A stretch of 64,000 nt of DNA from Rhodohalobacter sp. 614A (lineage in GTDB: Bacteria > Bacteroidota > Rhodothermia > Balneolales > Balneolaceae). The DNA lies in NCBI RefSeq assembly GCF_021462415.1, contig NZ_JAKEDS010000002.1, forward strand, positions 496,001-560,000. The letters run 5' to 3'. The notes beneath the pieces are model-generated. The model made no database searches. It saw nothing but the letters and a program-made list of their open reading frames with translations, and was not told the DNA's origin. Shown piece after piece: positions 16,688-25,562 of the stretch. The translations under genes were made by a program, and so were the position numbers. Each line of letters begins with the position of its first letter. Within the stretch, counting starts at the first letter, position 1.

Positions 16688-18115
16688 TCATTCGTATAAA
16701 ATCCAGGTATCTTTACTGCCACCGCCTTGCGATGAGTTTACGACTAATGATCCCTTTCTTAACGCAACACGGGTAAATGCACCGGGAATGACTTCAATGT
16801 CTTCGCCATAAAGTATGTAGGGACGTAAATCTACATGGCGGGGTTCGATATTCGACTCCGCCAGTGTGGGTACTGTGGAAAGTGATAATGTTGGCTGAGC
16901 AATATAATTACGGGGATTTTTCCGGATCAGTTCTGCGAATTTTTGATGCTCATTTTTATCTGCTTTAGGCCCAATCATCATACCATAACCGCCTGCGGCA
17001 TTGGTTTCTTTTACCACCAGCTCTGGAAGGTGCTCCAAAACGTATTGGCGTTCTTTTTCATCAGAGCAGAGATATGTGGGGACGTTCGGAATGATTGGAT
17101 CTTCATCCAGATAATATTTGATGATTTTCGGAACATATGCGTAAACAGCTTTATCATCGGCTACACCGGTACCCGGCGCATTTGCAAGTGCAATATTTCC
17201 GGCGCTGTATGCGTCGAAAAGTCCCTCAGCCCCCAGCATGGAATTTTGCTTGAAGGTTTTAGGATCGAGAAAAGTATCATCAATTCTTCGATAGAGTACG
17301 TCAACCTGCTGCAACCCCTGCGTGGTTTTCATGAATACATGGTCATTTTTTACCACAAGATCCTGTCCGGTAACCAGTTCAACACCCATCATTTGTGCCA
17401 GGTAGGAATGCTCAAAATAAGCGGAGTTATAAATGCCCGGCGTTAAAAGTCCCACAACAGGTTTACTGCTATCTGTCAGGTATTGAAGTAGATGCAAGAG
17501 CTTGTTGGGGTAGTCGGACACAGGCCGGACACCGATTTTATTAAAAAGGGTAGGGAAGGCGCGTTTTATAATTTCACGGCTTTCCAGGAGATAAGACACT
17601 CCCGAAGGACATCTCAGATTATCTTCCAATACAAAAAATTTGCCGTCCTTGTCCCGAACAATATCTGTTCCGGTGATGTGACACCAAATCTCCCGGGGCG
17701 GAGTCAATCCTTCGCAAGGTTTGAGGTAATTAGAACTCGAGAGAATAATTTCCTGAGGGATAACTTTGTCCTTCAGAATTTTTTGGTCATTGTACAGGTC
17801 CTGGATAAAAAGATTCAGTGCATAGATACGCTGTTTTAGTCCTTTTTCAACCCGTTGCCACTCTTTACCGCTCATAATTCTTGGGATAATATCAAGCGGC
17901 AGAATTTTTTCAGTGCCTTGATTATCGTGATACACATTAAAAGTCATTCCCATGGACAGCTGAGCCCGTTCCGTCGATTGCTGGATTTCTCTGAGCTTTT
18001 CATCCGGTATTTCTTCTAACAATTTTTTGAACTTCAAATAGTGAGGCCGACACTGCCCGCTGATGTCAACCATTTCATCATAGGAGTCATTATGTGTATA
18101 GGATACGTTAGGCAT
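16688..18115 (-). CDS. Circularly permuted type-2 ATP-grasp ligase
   Basis: A 475-residue protein of the CP_ATP-grasp (DUF404/DUF407) family, predicted to ligate amino acids or peptides using ATP. Recognisable blocks are SMGMTFNVYHDNQG near residue 55, FVLEDNLRCPSGVSYLLE near 175, VKETNAAGGYGM in the 380s and QPTLSLSTVP near 415. It is the first gene of the operon; the 232 bases upstream (18116-18347) are AT-rich and should hold the promoter, but no element was convincing. Downstream follow alpha-E, Anbu and the transglutaminase. Substrate and product are unknown for the whole family. Confidence 0.92.
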   Translation of the reverse strand: MPNVSYTHNDSYDEMVDISGQCRPHYLKFKKLLEEIPDEKLREIQQSTERAQLSMGMTFNVYHDNQGTEKILPLDIIPRIMSGKEWQRVEKGLKQRIYALNLFIQDLYNDQKILKDKVIPQEIILSSSNYLKPCEGLTPPREIWCHITGTDIVRDKDGKFFVLEDNLRCPSGVSYLLESREIIKRAFPTLFNKIGVRPVSDYPNKLLHLLQYLTDSSKPVVGLLTPGIYNSAYFEHSYLAQMMGVELVTGQDLVVKNDHVFMKTTQGLQQVDVLYRRIDDTFLDPKTFKQNSMLGAEGLFDAYSAGNIALANAPGTGVADDKAVYAYVPKIIKYYLDEDPIIPNVPTYLCSDEKERQYVLEHLPELVVKETNAAGGYGMMIGPKADKNEHQKFAELIRKNPRNYIAQPTLSLSTVPTLAESNIEPRHVDLRPYILYGEDIEVIPGAFTRVALRKGSLVVNSSQGGGSKDTWILYE

Positions 18116-18347
18116 TAAATTAAATTATTTAAATAATCTGTGTTTATAACATTATTAATTTAAACCATTTTAATAAATGGCAAAATATGATTTTGTTGAA
18201 TTAATGGGAAATATTTTTGCAGGAAAGAAATGGTTTTTTGGCAAATGGAAGAGAATACAAGTTTTTGATTTCGGGTTACTCATCCAAAACAGAATAGAGC
18301 GAGTAGGAAAAGTCTGAAAAAGAATCTCCTCTCAACATAAAAAAGGT

Positions 18348-19502
18348 TTAAACAACGGATGGCTGAACCTTTAATGCTTGAGATTGTTCTGAGACTTCGA
18401 CTCCCATCCGTTTGATATCTCCAAAAAATTGAGTCGGCTCAATCAGGTCTGCCTGAAACCATAATCCTGATTTCCGAATAGAACCATTCAGGTATTGAAG
18501 AATACAAGCTACGGCCGGGACGGCGGTCAGAACATAGGCATTACTGTGAGAGAGTTTCATGCAAAAAGAACTGGTTCTATGATTTGAAACTCCCTGCGCA
18601 TCTATTTGCAGCACAGCTTGATAGGGTGGTTTACTGAAATTCACAAGGCTCCAGTACAAAAGCTTGGCGATGTGTTTATGTACTCTTTCTCCAAACAACT
18701 TGAGAGCTGAAAAGGATAGGGGCATGATTAAATAATCTGTCATCCAGTTGAAGCCTGCTATATAAAAACCCACTTCTTCCAGTCCCTCGATAGTATCGGG
18801 GAGGCATCGAAGTTCTTCAAGGTACATCGGCGTACATATCTGTTTCCCGAATGTGTTACCGAAATCAAAGGTGGGAAGGTTTTTAAACCCTGTTTTTTTC
18901 CAATCTCCATTTTTAAAAACCGCAGGGTTGAAATCTTTTAATTCGTGAATGAATTCCAGAATTGTGGAATCTGAAAATTCGAGCTCTTTCCAGTTAATCT
19001 GAAAGGAACCGTACACATTGGCAACGTTTAACTCATCGAACTGGCCGGCAGCATGGCGGATCATTGCCGCGGGAACACCCGGATGGAAACCTCCGTCGGT
19101 GATAAAACAACGGTTCTTGGTTTCAATCTTATGCCGGAGAGATTGAAGTACGCTCAGTTTTTGTGGAGAGGAGAGCTGTATATCGATATAATCAGTTTCG
19201 GTATCGAGGGCAATTGTTGCCACTTCCTTCACAAAATCCATCGTGCTGGAAGCTACCACAACCAAATCCGTATCCCAGAAGGAGGACACCAAATCATTTA
19301 GATTAGCCGCATCTACTTTTTTTGCTGAAATGCGGTTTGTGCGGTAAGCAAGATTCAACGTTTTGGCAGCTTCTTTTGCTTTATCAGGATTTCGGCCCGC
19401 TATAACAATTTCTGCATTCGTTTCCTGTAGCAGGTATTTCGCAATCAGAAATCCAGTATTTCCATATCCGCCAAGAATCAGGATTTTGGGTAATGACGGC
19501 AT
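18348..19502 (-). CDS. Saccharopine dehydrogenase-like NAD(P)-binding protein
   Basis: A 384-residue protein with an N-terminal Rossmann fold (ILILGGYGNTGFLIAKYLL, about 7-25, then IVIAGRNPDKAKEAA) as in saccharopine dehydrogenase and its relatives in plastids and bacteria. The middle shows FITDGGFHPGVPAAMIRHAA, also found in this family. The C-terminal half is not recognised. Substrate unknown; a lipid or amino-acid oxidoreductase role is possible. It is the last minus-strand gene of the 18.3-23.6 kb block, separated from the ftsE-like gene by 90 bases. Confidence 0.75.
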   Translation of the reverse strand: MPSLPKILILGGYGNTGFLIAKYLLQETNAEIVIAGRNPDKAKEAAKTLNLAYRTNRISAKKVDAANLNDLVSSFWDTDLVVVASSTMDFVKEVATIALDTETDYIDIQLSSPQKLSVLQSLRHKIETKNRCFITDGGFHPGVPAAMIRHAAGQFDELNVANVYGSFQINWKELEFSDSTILEFIHELKDFNPAVFKNGDWKKTGFKNLPTFDFGNTFGKQICTPMYLEELRCLPDTIEGLEEVGFYIAGFNWMTDYLIMPLSFSALKLFGERVHKHIAKLLYWSLVNFSKPPYQAVLQIDAQGVSNHRTSSFCMKLSHSNAYVLTAVPAVACILQYLNGSIRKSGLWFQADLIEPTQFFGDIKRMGVEVSEQSQALKVQPSVV

Positions 19503-19592
19503 CTTAACCTCTCTCGTTAATCAGCTGTTTAATATTACGTTAGGAAAGGAATGTGTAGATATGATAAATTCAGAAATTTCCGGAGAGAACCT

Positions 19593-20270
19593 TTACAGGA
19601 CTTTGATATCCTGAAGAGTCCCATTTTCGATCTGAACCGTACGGTTAGGGAATTTCCGGATTACATCATAGTCGTGAGTGACCATCAAAACACCCATCCC
19701 GCGATTATTAATTTGGTGGAGAAGTTCCATAATCGATGAACTGGCTTCAGGATCGAGGTTGCCTGTGGGTTCGTCCGCCAACAAAAGACGCGGTTCATTT
19801 GCCAATGCCCTGGCAATGACCACTCGTTGTTTTTCTCCACCGGAAAGATCGTTTGGCATCGCTTTTCGTTTATGACTCAAACCAACCAGTCCGAGGACTT
19901 CAATTACACGTTGCTTGATAAACCGTTTTTTGTGGCCGGTTACACGCAGGGCAAATGCCACATTATCAAATACATTCCGATCCGGTAAAAGTTGGAAATC
20001 CTGGAAAACCACCCCAATTCGGCGCCTGAGGTAGGGAATTTTCCGGTCCGGAAGATTGGATACATCAAAATCGGCAACTTTAACCAGTCCTTTGGTGGGT
20101 TTTACATCTTTATACAGGAGTTTCAGAAAAGAACTTTTACCGGCACCAGTCCTGCCAATTACATAGCAAAACTCACCCGTTTCAAGAGAAAAGTTGATGC
20201 TGTCCAGGACCGGCGTACCATTATAAGCAACCGATACATTCAACATTTGGATAACGTCGTTGCTGCTCAT
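19593..20270 (-). CDS. ftsE: FtsE-like ABC transporter ATP-binding protein
   Basis: A 225-residue cytoplasmic ATPase. Walker [10 protein letters not shown] (about 38-46), Q-loop block [22 protein letters not shown], signature [15 protein letters not shown] and Walker [15 protein letters not shown] are intact, and the Q-loop wording is typical of FtsE. With the membrane protein FtsX it would control peptidoglycan hydrolases at the division site. No ftsX is next to it. A LolD/MacB-like ATPase is the alternative. Its start overlaps the methyltransferase stop by 4 bases, so it is translated from the pdxA-led transcript. Confidence 0.82.
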   Translation of the reverse strand: MSSNDVIQMLNVSVAYNGTPVLDSINFSLETGEFCYVIGRTGAGKSSFLKLLYKDVKPTKGLVKVADFDVSNLPDRKIPYLRRRIGVVFQDFQLLPDRNVFDNVAFALRVTGHKKRFIKQRVIEVLGLVGLSHKRKAMPNDLSGGEKQRVVIARALANEPRLLLADEPTGNLDPEASSSIMELLHQINNRGMGVLMVTHDYDVIRKFPNRTVQIENGTLQDIKVL

Positions 20271-21043
20271 TTTAATACCATTGTTATTCTGAGACTTCTT
20301 TTGTGAGCCGGTTTCAGTTCAAACCCATCATACGCCTGTAAGATACTGAAATCCGTTTGCTCAATCATCTCCCGAATTTCACTGAGAGTATAGATTTTTT
20401 GTTGATGTTGCTCCTCAAATCGCTCCAGAACTTCCCCGCTTTTTTCATCCAGTTTTTCGATGTGAAAGAGATTTGTATGCATCCGTTCTTTAGCATTAAA
20501 CGAGCTTCCCCGCCGATACCGAATCTGCCCGTTGATGGTTTTTCTTTCATTATTCAGAAATTGAATGGCTTTACGGGAATTACGCGGAGTGGTAAAATCA
20601 TACACAAAAATTCCTCCCGGATTCAGAACCTTCTTCACTTCCTGGTGAAGTTGAATAATCTCCTCTTTTGTATGTAAATAGTTGATGCTGTCAAACACCA
20701 TGTAAACCACATCAAAGGTCTTCTCAAAAGAGAGATTCAGAAAATTCATGGGATAAAAATCAATGTCTGAATTGACTTTGGAAGCTTTTTCCCGCGCAAT
20801 TCGGATCATATCGGCCGAGCCGTCAGTAGCTGTAATTTCATAGCAATCAAGCTCTTCGAGGGAAAGGGCAATTGTTCCGGTTCCACAAGCCAGTTCCAGA
20901 ATAGAGCGGGCCGTGGGCTGATGCATCAGAATAATTTCATCGATATAATCAGCCCATGTTTCATAATCCACATCCGACATCACAATGTCATAAATATCAG
21001 CGAGTACAGAATAAGTTGGTTTTTCCTGGAGGGTAAGATTCAT
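20267..21043 (-). CDS. Class I SAM-dependent methyltransferase
   Basis: A 258-residue protein with a Rossmann-type methyltransferase fold. Motif I is SILELACGTGTIALSL (about 43-58), the acidic end of strand 2 is ITATDGSADMI, and a post-I motif VVYMVFDSINYL follows. The N-terminal YDIVMSDVDYETWADYI is common in Bacillus YqeM-like methyltransferases. The methyl acceptor is unknown. It is coupled on both sides: a 1-base overlap with pdxA upstream and a 4-base overlap with the ftsE-like gene downstream. Confidence 0.85.
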   Translation of the reverse strand: MNLTLQEKPTYSVLADIYDIVMSDVDYETWADYIDEIILMHQPTARSILELACGTGTIALSLEELDCYEITATDGSADMIRIAREKASKVNSDIDFYPMNFLNLSFEKTFDVVYMVFDSINYLHTKEEIIQLHQEVKKVLNPGGIFVYDFTTPRNSRKAIQFLNNERKTINGQIRYRRGSSFNAKERMHTNLFHIEKLDEKSGEVLERFEEQHQQKIYTLSEIREMIEQTDFSILQAYDGFELKPAHKRSLRITMVLK

Positions 21044-22038
21044 TAAGATTTTTTTGTCCTGTTTTCTGTCATCATAACGGCCATTTTGTATGCTGATAAA
21101 AACGAGTGTTCGTCTGCAATATTTTTTCCGGCGATATTAAAAGCTGTTCCGTGATCGGGCGATGTTCGAATGATAGGCAAACCTGCTGTAAAGTTTACAC
21201 CTTCGCCAAAAGTGAGGGCTTTAAATGGAATGAGTCCCTGATCGTGATACATGGCGAAAGTTGCATCGAATTGTTCGTAAATATGGTTTCCAAAATATCC
21301 GTCTGCAGCAAAAGGTCCAACTATATTCAAGCCTTCTACGGCTAACTCTTCAATTGCCGGGCCAATTAATTCAATCTCTTCTTTTCCAATTACACCGCCA
21401 TCACCCGCATGTGGATTCAATCCAAGAACGCCAATTTTTGGCTCATATAACCCAAAATCATTTTTGAGACTCTGGTGAAGAATTCGGAGATGACTTTGAA
21501 GTTTTTCTTTCTGAATGGATTTTACCACATCTTTCAACGGAATATGAATGGTTGCCAAAGCCACACGTAAATCATCACTGGCCAAGATCATAACAACTTC
21601 ATCCGTTTCGGTTGTTTCAGCTAGAAATTCTGTATGTCCCGGCACATCATAACCCGCTTTATGAATGGCTTCTTTGGATATTGGAGCTGTGACAAGCGCG
21701 TTTGCCTGGCTATGCAAACAGAGTTCAATTCCCTGGTAAACAGCTTCCATAGCCAACCTTCCCGCTTCCTTGGATATTTCACCAGGCTTCAGTTCAAACT
21801 CGGCATCATCAAAAAGATCCAGAACGTAAACGTAACCCGTCTCAAGCTCGGTATTTCCTACAAATGGTTTGGCTGGAAGATGGATGTCAAACAGATGACT
21901 GTAATACTCAAAAACGGGCTTGCTTCCAATCCAAACCGGAATGGAATTCTCAAGATCCAAATCCTTTAATGATTTGAGTGTGACTTCCGGCCCAATTCCG
22001 TTGGGATCTCCCATGCTTATGGCTATCGTCGGCTTCAT
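21043..22038 (-). CDS. pdxA: 4-hydroxythreonine-4-phosphate dehydrogenase PdxA
   Basis: A 331-residue NAD-dependent dehydrogenase of the DXP-dependent pyridoxal-phosphate pathway: it oxidises 4-phosphohydroxythreonine, which decarboxylates to the substrate of PdxJ. The start ISMGDPNGIGPEV is diagnostic; the metal-binding histidines lie in PGHTEFLAE, GLNPHAGDGG and AMYHDQGLIP; the C-terminal RTSPDHGTAFNIAGK is conserved. Length is normal. It heads a tight operon with the methyltransferase and ftsE-like genes. No pdxJ is in the window. Confidence 0.96.
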   Translation of the reverse strand: MKPTIAISMGDPNGIGPEVTLKSLKDLDLENSIPVWIGSKPVFEYYSHLFDIHLPAKPFVGNTELETGYVYVLDLFDDAEFELKPGEISKEAGRLAMEAVYQGIELCLHSQANALVTAPISKEAIHKAGYDVPGHTEFLAETTETDEVVMILASDDLRVALATIHIPLKDVVKSIQKEKLQSHLRILHQSLKNDFGLYEPKIGVLGLNPHAGDGGVIGKEEIELIGPAIEELAVEGLNIVGPFAADGYFGNHIYEQFDATFAMYHDQGLIPFKALTFGEGVNFTAGLPIIRTSPDHGTAFNIAGKNIADEHSFLSAYKMAVMMTENRTKKS

Positions 22039-22104
22039 GTTCGGAAAATAGAAAGATCAGGGATGAGGAAAAAATGCAGTTTGGTTTTGTTTAATTTAAT
22101 AAGA

Positions 22105-22131
22105 ATCATGCTGAGCTTAACTCAGCATGAT
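22105..22131 (-). terminator. Perfect hairpin after the GWxTD gene
   Basis: ATCATGCTGAG (22105-22115) and CTCAGCATGAT (22121-22131) form an 11-bp perfect stem with a 5-base loop. It lies 16 bases after the GWxTD stop codon on the minus strand. The following tract (TCTTATTAAATTAAAC) is only moderately T-rich, so it is a likely but not ideal terminator and might instead be a short dispersed palindrome. Confidence 0.55.
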
Positions 22132-22146
22132 CTGAAAAAATCAATC

Positions 22147-23580
22147 CTACGACTGCTGTTCAGAAACAAGCTCAAAATCTCCAAAGCCGGTTGTAGCCTC
22201 GAAAATCAGCGTTTTGTTGGGATAAACCCAGATTTCGCGTGTAGGCGCATTGGTTGGCATTCGGCGTTCAATATTATCCGGTTCGCCGTAGAGGATGTAA
22301 GCTTTCCCCTGGTCCGTTTCAAAACCGGGTACCTGTAGTGATGAAAACTCATTATAAGCATAATCAATTCTTTTATAGAACTCCGTCATCAATTCATTGA
22401 ATTCTGTATCCTGGGTTGGGTCCCGTTGCGCCCAGAACTCACGGAATTTGCGTTCTTTTTCCGTGTCTGACCCGGAATCAATTTCATCCAGTGTGTTGTC
22501 GCTGACGATGAACCGAAGCATGTTAATTGCAACATCCAGGTTGTACAGACTGACCGGCATGTCCAGCCATTGAGATTGGATCATTTTTTCGCCAAGAACT
22601 TCGCCACTTTCACTGTTTTCAAGGGCAATCCGGTACCTGGAGTTCTCAAAATTTTGGTTAGGAATTTGAGCATATGCATAAAGAGCGCCATCATCAGAAA
22701 TGTTGGTATGAAAACCGATTTCATCTTCTGAGTGTGTGAAACTAACTTCGCCAAAACGAATGAGTTCTTCAGGACTGATTTCTACGGTATGGCGAAGTTC
22801 TTTTGAATCGGCATTGGCTCCGCCAGTCAGGCGATAAAGCTTTAGACTCAATGACCCGGCATTCTCACTTGCTGTTTCCGGAATTCGTACCAATATGCTG
22901 TAATTCTGCCCATATAAAATATTATTACCATAGTTATAAAAGGTAGCCGAGAAGCTGTTTTCATCTGTTTCAAAACTTTTCAGCAACATAAATTCGGGGT
23001 TATCAGACCCTTCATAACCTGTGATTTCAAAATTTCTTTTTGGAGATGGCATTTCTCTGTCCGGCCTGCTATTTCTGCGATCAGCCATCGCCGGCATGTT
23101 GGAACGAATCATTTGAAGCTCATAGTGATATTCACCGGGACCGAGCGTGGTACTCATAAATCCCTGTGTATAATCTGATCGGGATGTTGTTTTCTCATAT
23201 GTATCCACCCAAAGCGTGTCTTGCCATGCATCTCTGAAAAGAGATTGACCCGTGTCCGATGATCTCCGGGAAGCCATTCCTTCATAAACTTCAAAACCAA
23301 CCTGAACAGGGCCATAATACTCAGCTTCCGGTCTGGGGCCTTTCATGTTCATACTTTTTTTGAGGAAAGGAACAGAATCATAATCGAGCCTGAAGAGCAC
23401 AGCAATTTGCGACTGGTTATCATCGGTGGGAAAGGAGACATGATCAAAATAGGAATTCGGTCGGTCCGTTCGCATTAAAAGTCCCTGATAAGCCGAACCA
23501 GCTCGATGAGTTCTTTGTGCATACAGAGTGGAAACAGTAAGGCTAAGCAGCAGTAGGAATAGTAAAGTACGTTTAATCAT
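22147..23580 (-). CDS. GWxTD domain-containing exported protein
   Basis: A 477-residue protein with an N-terminal signal peptide (ending TLYAQ, about 1-21). The C-terminal 110 residues contain the GWxTD-type pattern: KFREFWAQRDPTQDTEFNELM, then RIDYAYNEFSS, GKAYILYGEPD and REIWVYPN. The middle is beta-rich with no recognised domain. GWxTD proteins are common in Bacteroidetes, Acidobacteria and relatives, with no assigned function. A periplasmic or surface location is inferred from the signal peptide. It has its own upstream region of about 130 bases, divergent from the acyl-CoA carboxylase. Confidence 0.82.
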   Translation of the reverse strand: MIKRTLLFLLLLSLTVSTLYAQRTHRAGSAYQGLLMRTDRPNSYFDHVSFPTDDNQSQIAVLFRLDYDSVPFLKKSMNMKGPRPEAEYYGPVQVGFEVYEGMASRRSSDTGQSLFRDAWQDTLWVDTYEKTTSRSDYTQGFMSTTLGPGEYHYELQMIRSNMPAMADRRNSRPDREMPSPKRNFEITGYEGSDNPEFMLLKSFETDENSFSATFYNYGNNILYGQNYSILVRIPETASENAGSLSLKLYRLTGGANADSKELRHTVEISPEELIRFGEVSFTHSEDEIGFHTNISDDGALYAYAQIPNQNFENSRYRIALENSESGEVLGEKMIQSQWLDMPVSLYNLDVAINMLRFIVSDNTLDEIDSGSDTEKERKFREFWAQRDPTQDTEFNELMTEFYKRIDYAYNEFSSLQVPGFETDQGKAYILYGEPDNIERRMPTNAPTREIWVYPNKTLIFEATTGFGDFELVSEQQS

Positions 23581-23707
23581 GATGGAGATGGTTATTGTGT
23601 GTTGCTTATTTAAATAACGGACTACACAAATTATATTTTACCATATTGGAACGTGAGATTCACAATCGGTATTATCACACCAGAAAATTAATCTAATATA
23701 TTGCATA

Positions 23708-25318
23708 ATGAAAGAAGATTGGCTTCAGAAGCTTGTTAATACGTTAGATAAAGAAGTAGAAAAAATAAAAGAGGGCGGGGGAGCTGCAAAAGCCGATAAA
23801 GAGCATAAAAAAGGAAAGCTGACGGCGAGAGAAAGAATCACACTTCTTTTGGATGACGATGACGATTTTATCGAAATTGGTGTGTGGGCCGCTTTTGAAA
23901 TGTATAAGGAAGAGGGCGGCTGCCCGTCCGCCGGTGTCGTTACAGGAATCGGGAAAGTTGCAGGCAGAGAGTGCATGATTGTTGCAAATGATGCTACTGT
24001 AAAAGCCGGGGCCTGGTTTCCTATGACGGCCAAAAAGAATTTACGTGCGCAGGAAATTGCATTGGAAAACCATCTGCCGATTATTTACCTGGTAGATTCG
24101 GCAGGGGTTTATCTGCCGATGCAGGATGAAATTTTTCCGGACAAGGAACACTTCGGTCGAATCTTCCGAAATAATGCGCAACTAAGTGCAAAAGGCATTC
24201 CACAGATTGCAGCTATTATGGGAAGTTGTGTTGCCGGCGGGGCTTATCTGCCGATTATGAGTGATGAAGCCCTGATTGTTGACGGCACAGGAAGTGTTTT
24301 TCTTGCCGGCAGTTATCTTGTAAAAGCCGCTATTGGCGAAGATGTGGATAATGAAACTCTGGGCGGAGCCACCACTCATACGGAAATCAGCGGTGTAACG
24401 GATTACAAGGTGAAGGATGATACCGAATGCATTCTGACGATACGCGATTTGATCGGAAAACTTGGACCAACAGGCAACGCAAATTTTAACAGGCAGCAAA
24501 CCGTTGAACCAGAATTGGATGTAGCTGATGTTCTCACCGATTTTCCTGAAGACCGCAGCAAACCATACGATATGATGCCGATTATTAAATCGATGGTGGA
24601 TGCCAATTCTTTTACTGAATTCAAAAAAGGCTACGGCCAGACATTAATTACCGGTTATGCCCGAATGGATGGCTGGAGTGTGGGGATTGTGGCCAATCAA
24701 AGGAAAATAGTAAAGAGCAAAACAGGAGAGATGCAGATTGGCGGTGTGATCTATTCCGACAGTGCCGACAAAGCCGCCCGGTTTATTATGAACTGTAATC
24801 AAAAGAAAATACCTATTCTTTTTTTACAGGATGTAACCGGGTTTATGATCGGCAAGCGGAGTGAACATGGCGGCATCATCAAAGATGGGGCAAAAATGGT
24901 CAATGCCGTTGCCAATTCTACCGTGCCGAAAATTACAGTGATTGTTGGAAACAGTTACGGCGCAGGAAATTATGCGATGTGCGGGAAAGCGTATGACCCA
25001 AGATTTATTTATGCCTGGCCAACAGCGCAGATTGCCGTAATGGGCGGAACACAAGCCGCTAAAGTTCTGACACAAATCAAGGTCTCTTCTCTCGAAAAGA
25101 AAGGCAAAGAAATTTCTGATGAAGAAAAAGCCGGTATCCTGAAAAAAATCAAAAACCGGTACGACAAACAAACTGATGTTCGCTATGCAGCCGCACGGTT
25201 ATGGATCGACGATATCATCACTCCCGAAGAGACGCGGAAACGAATTTCTCATGCCATCTCGTGCGCCAATCATAATCCTGAGATTCCAGAGTTTAAAACC
25301 GGAGTGATTCAGGTTTAG
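23708..25318 (+). CDS. Acyl-CoA carboxylase beta (carboxyltransferase) subunit
   Basis: A 536-residue biotin-dependent carboxyltransferase, most like the methylcrotonoyl/propionyl-CoA carboxylase beta subunit. The N-terminal half holds GKLTARERITLLLDD, the crotonase-type oxyanion block GSCVAGGAYLPIMSDEA and HTEISGVTDY. The C-terminal half holds GFMIGKRSEHGGIIKDGAKM, GNSYGAGNYAMCGKAYDPRF and the invariant QIAVMGGTQAA. The partner biotin carboxylase/BCCP subunit is not in the window. The substrate may be 3-methylcrotonyl-CoA (leucine breakdown), but propionyl- or geranyl-CoA cannot be excluded. An AtuA-like gene at 39.3 kb may be relevant to the same kind of pathway. Confidence 0.9.
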   Translation: MKEDWLQKLVNTLDKEVEKIKEGGGAAKADKEHKKGKLTARERITLLLDDDDDFIEIGVWAAFEMYKEEGGCPSAGVVTGIGKVAGRECMIVANDATVKAGAWFPMTAKKNLRAQEIALENHLPIIYLVDSAGVYLPMQDEIFPDKEHFGRIFRNNAQLSAKGIPQIAAIMGSCVAGGAYLPIMSDEALIVDGTGSVFLAGSYLVKAAIGEDVDNETLGGATTHTEISGVTDYKVKDDTECILTIRDLIGKLGPTGNANFNRQQTVEPELDVADVLTDFPEDRSKPYDMMPIIKSMVDANSFTEFKKGYGQTLITGYARMDGWSVGIVANQRKIVKSKTGEMQIGGVIYSDSADKAARFIMNCNQKKIPILFLQDVTGFMIGKRSEHGGIIKDGAKMVNAVANSTVPKITVIVGNSYGAGNYAMCGKAYDPRFIYAWPTAQIAVMGGTQAAKVLTQIKVSSLEKKGKEISDEEKAGILKKIKNRYDKQTDVRYAAARLWIDDIITPEETRKRISHAISCANHNPEIPEFKTGVIQV

Positions 25319-25374
25319 CCAGGGGTTTTCAGGAGGACTGAAGAATTTCGGGATATAGTTTGTGTTGCAGGACT

Positions 25375-25424
25375 ACGAGATTCTTCACATCGACTCACTC
25401 CGTTTGTCTATGTTCTGAATGACA
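25375..25424 (-). repeat. Dispersed intergenic repeat remnant
   Basis: Read on the minus strand this begins GTCATTCAGAAC, continues with ACGGAGTGA, and ends GTGAAGAATCTC. The wording is close to the inverted repeat at 39150-39223 (GTCATTGCGAAC, GGAGTGAAG, CAATCTC), and this kind of GTCATT...ATCTC element recurs between genes in many bacteria of this group. Here only one arm is recognisable. The rest of the 244-base gap 25319-25562 shows no gene. Confidence 0.4.
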
Positions 25425-25562
25425 GTTTTTTAAACAACTCGCAACCAATCACTTCGCCGGGACCAGCCCTTTACAATCTTTATATGAATCCGGCTTGAAC
25501 CTTAGGGAATCTTTTCCTAAATCTTACCCACACGTTCTTTTCAAACAAACCAGTCATTTCAT

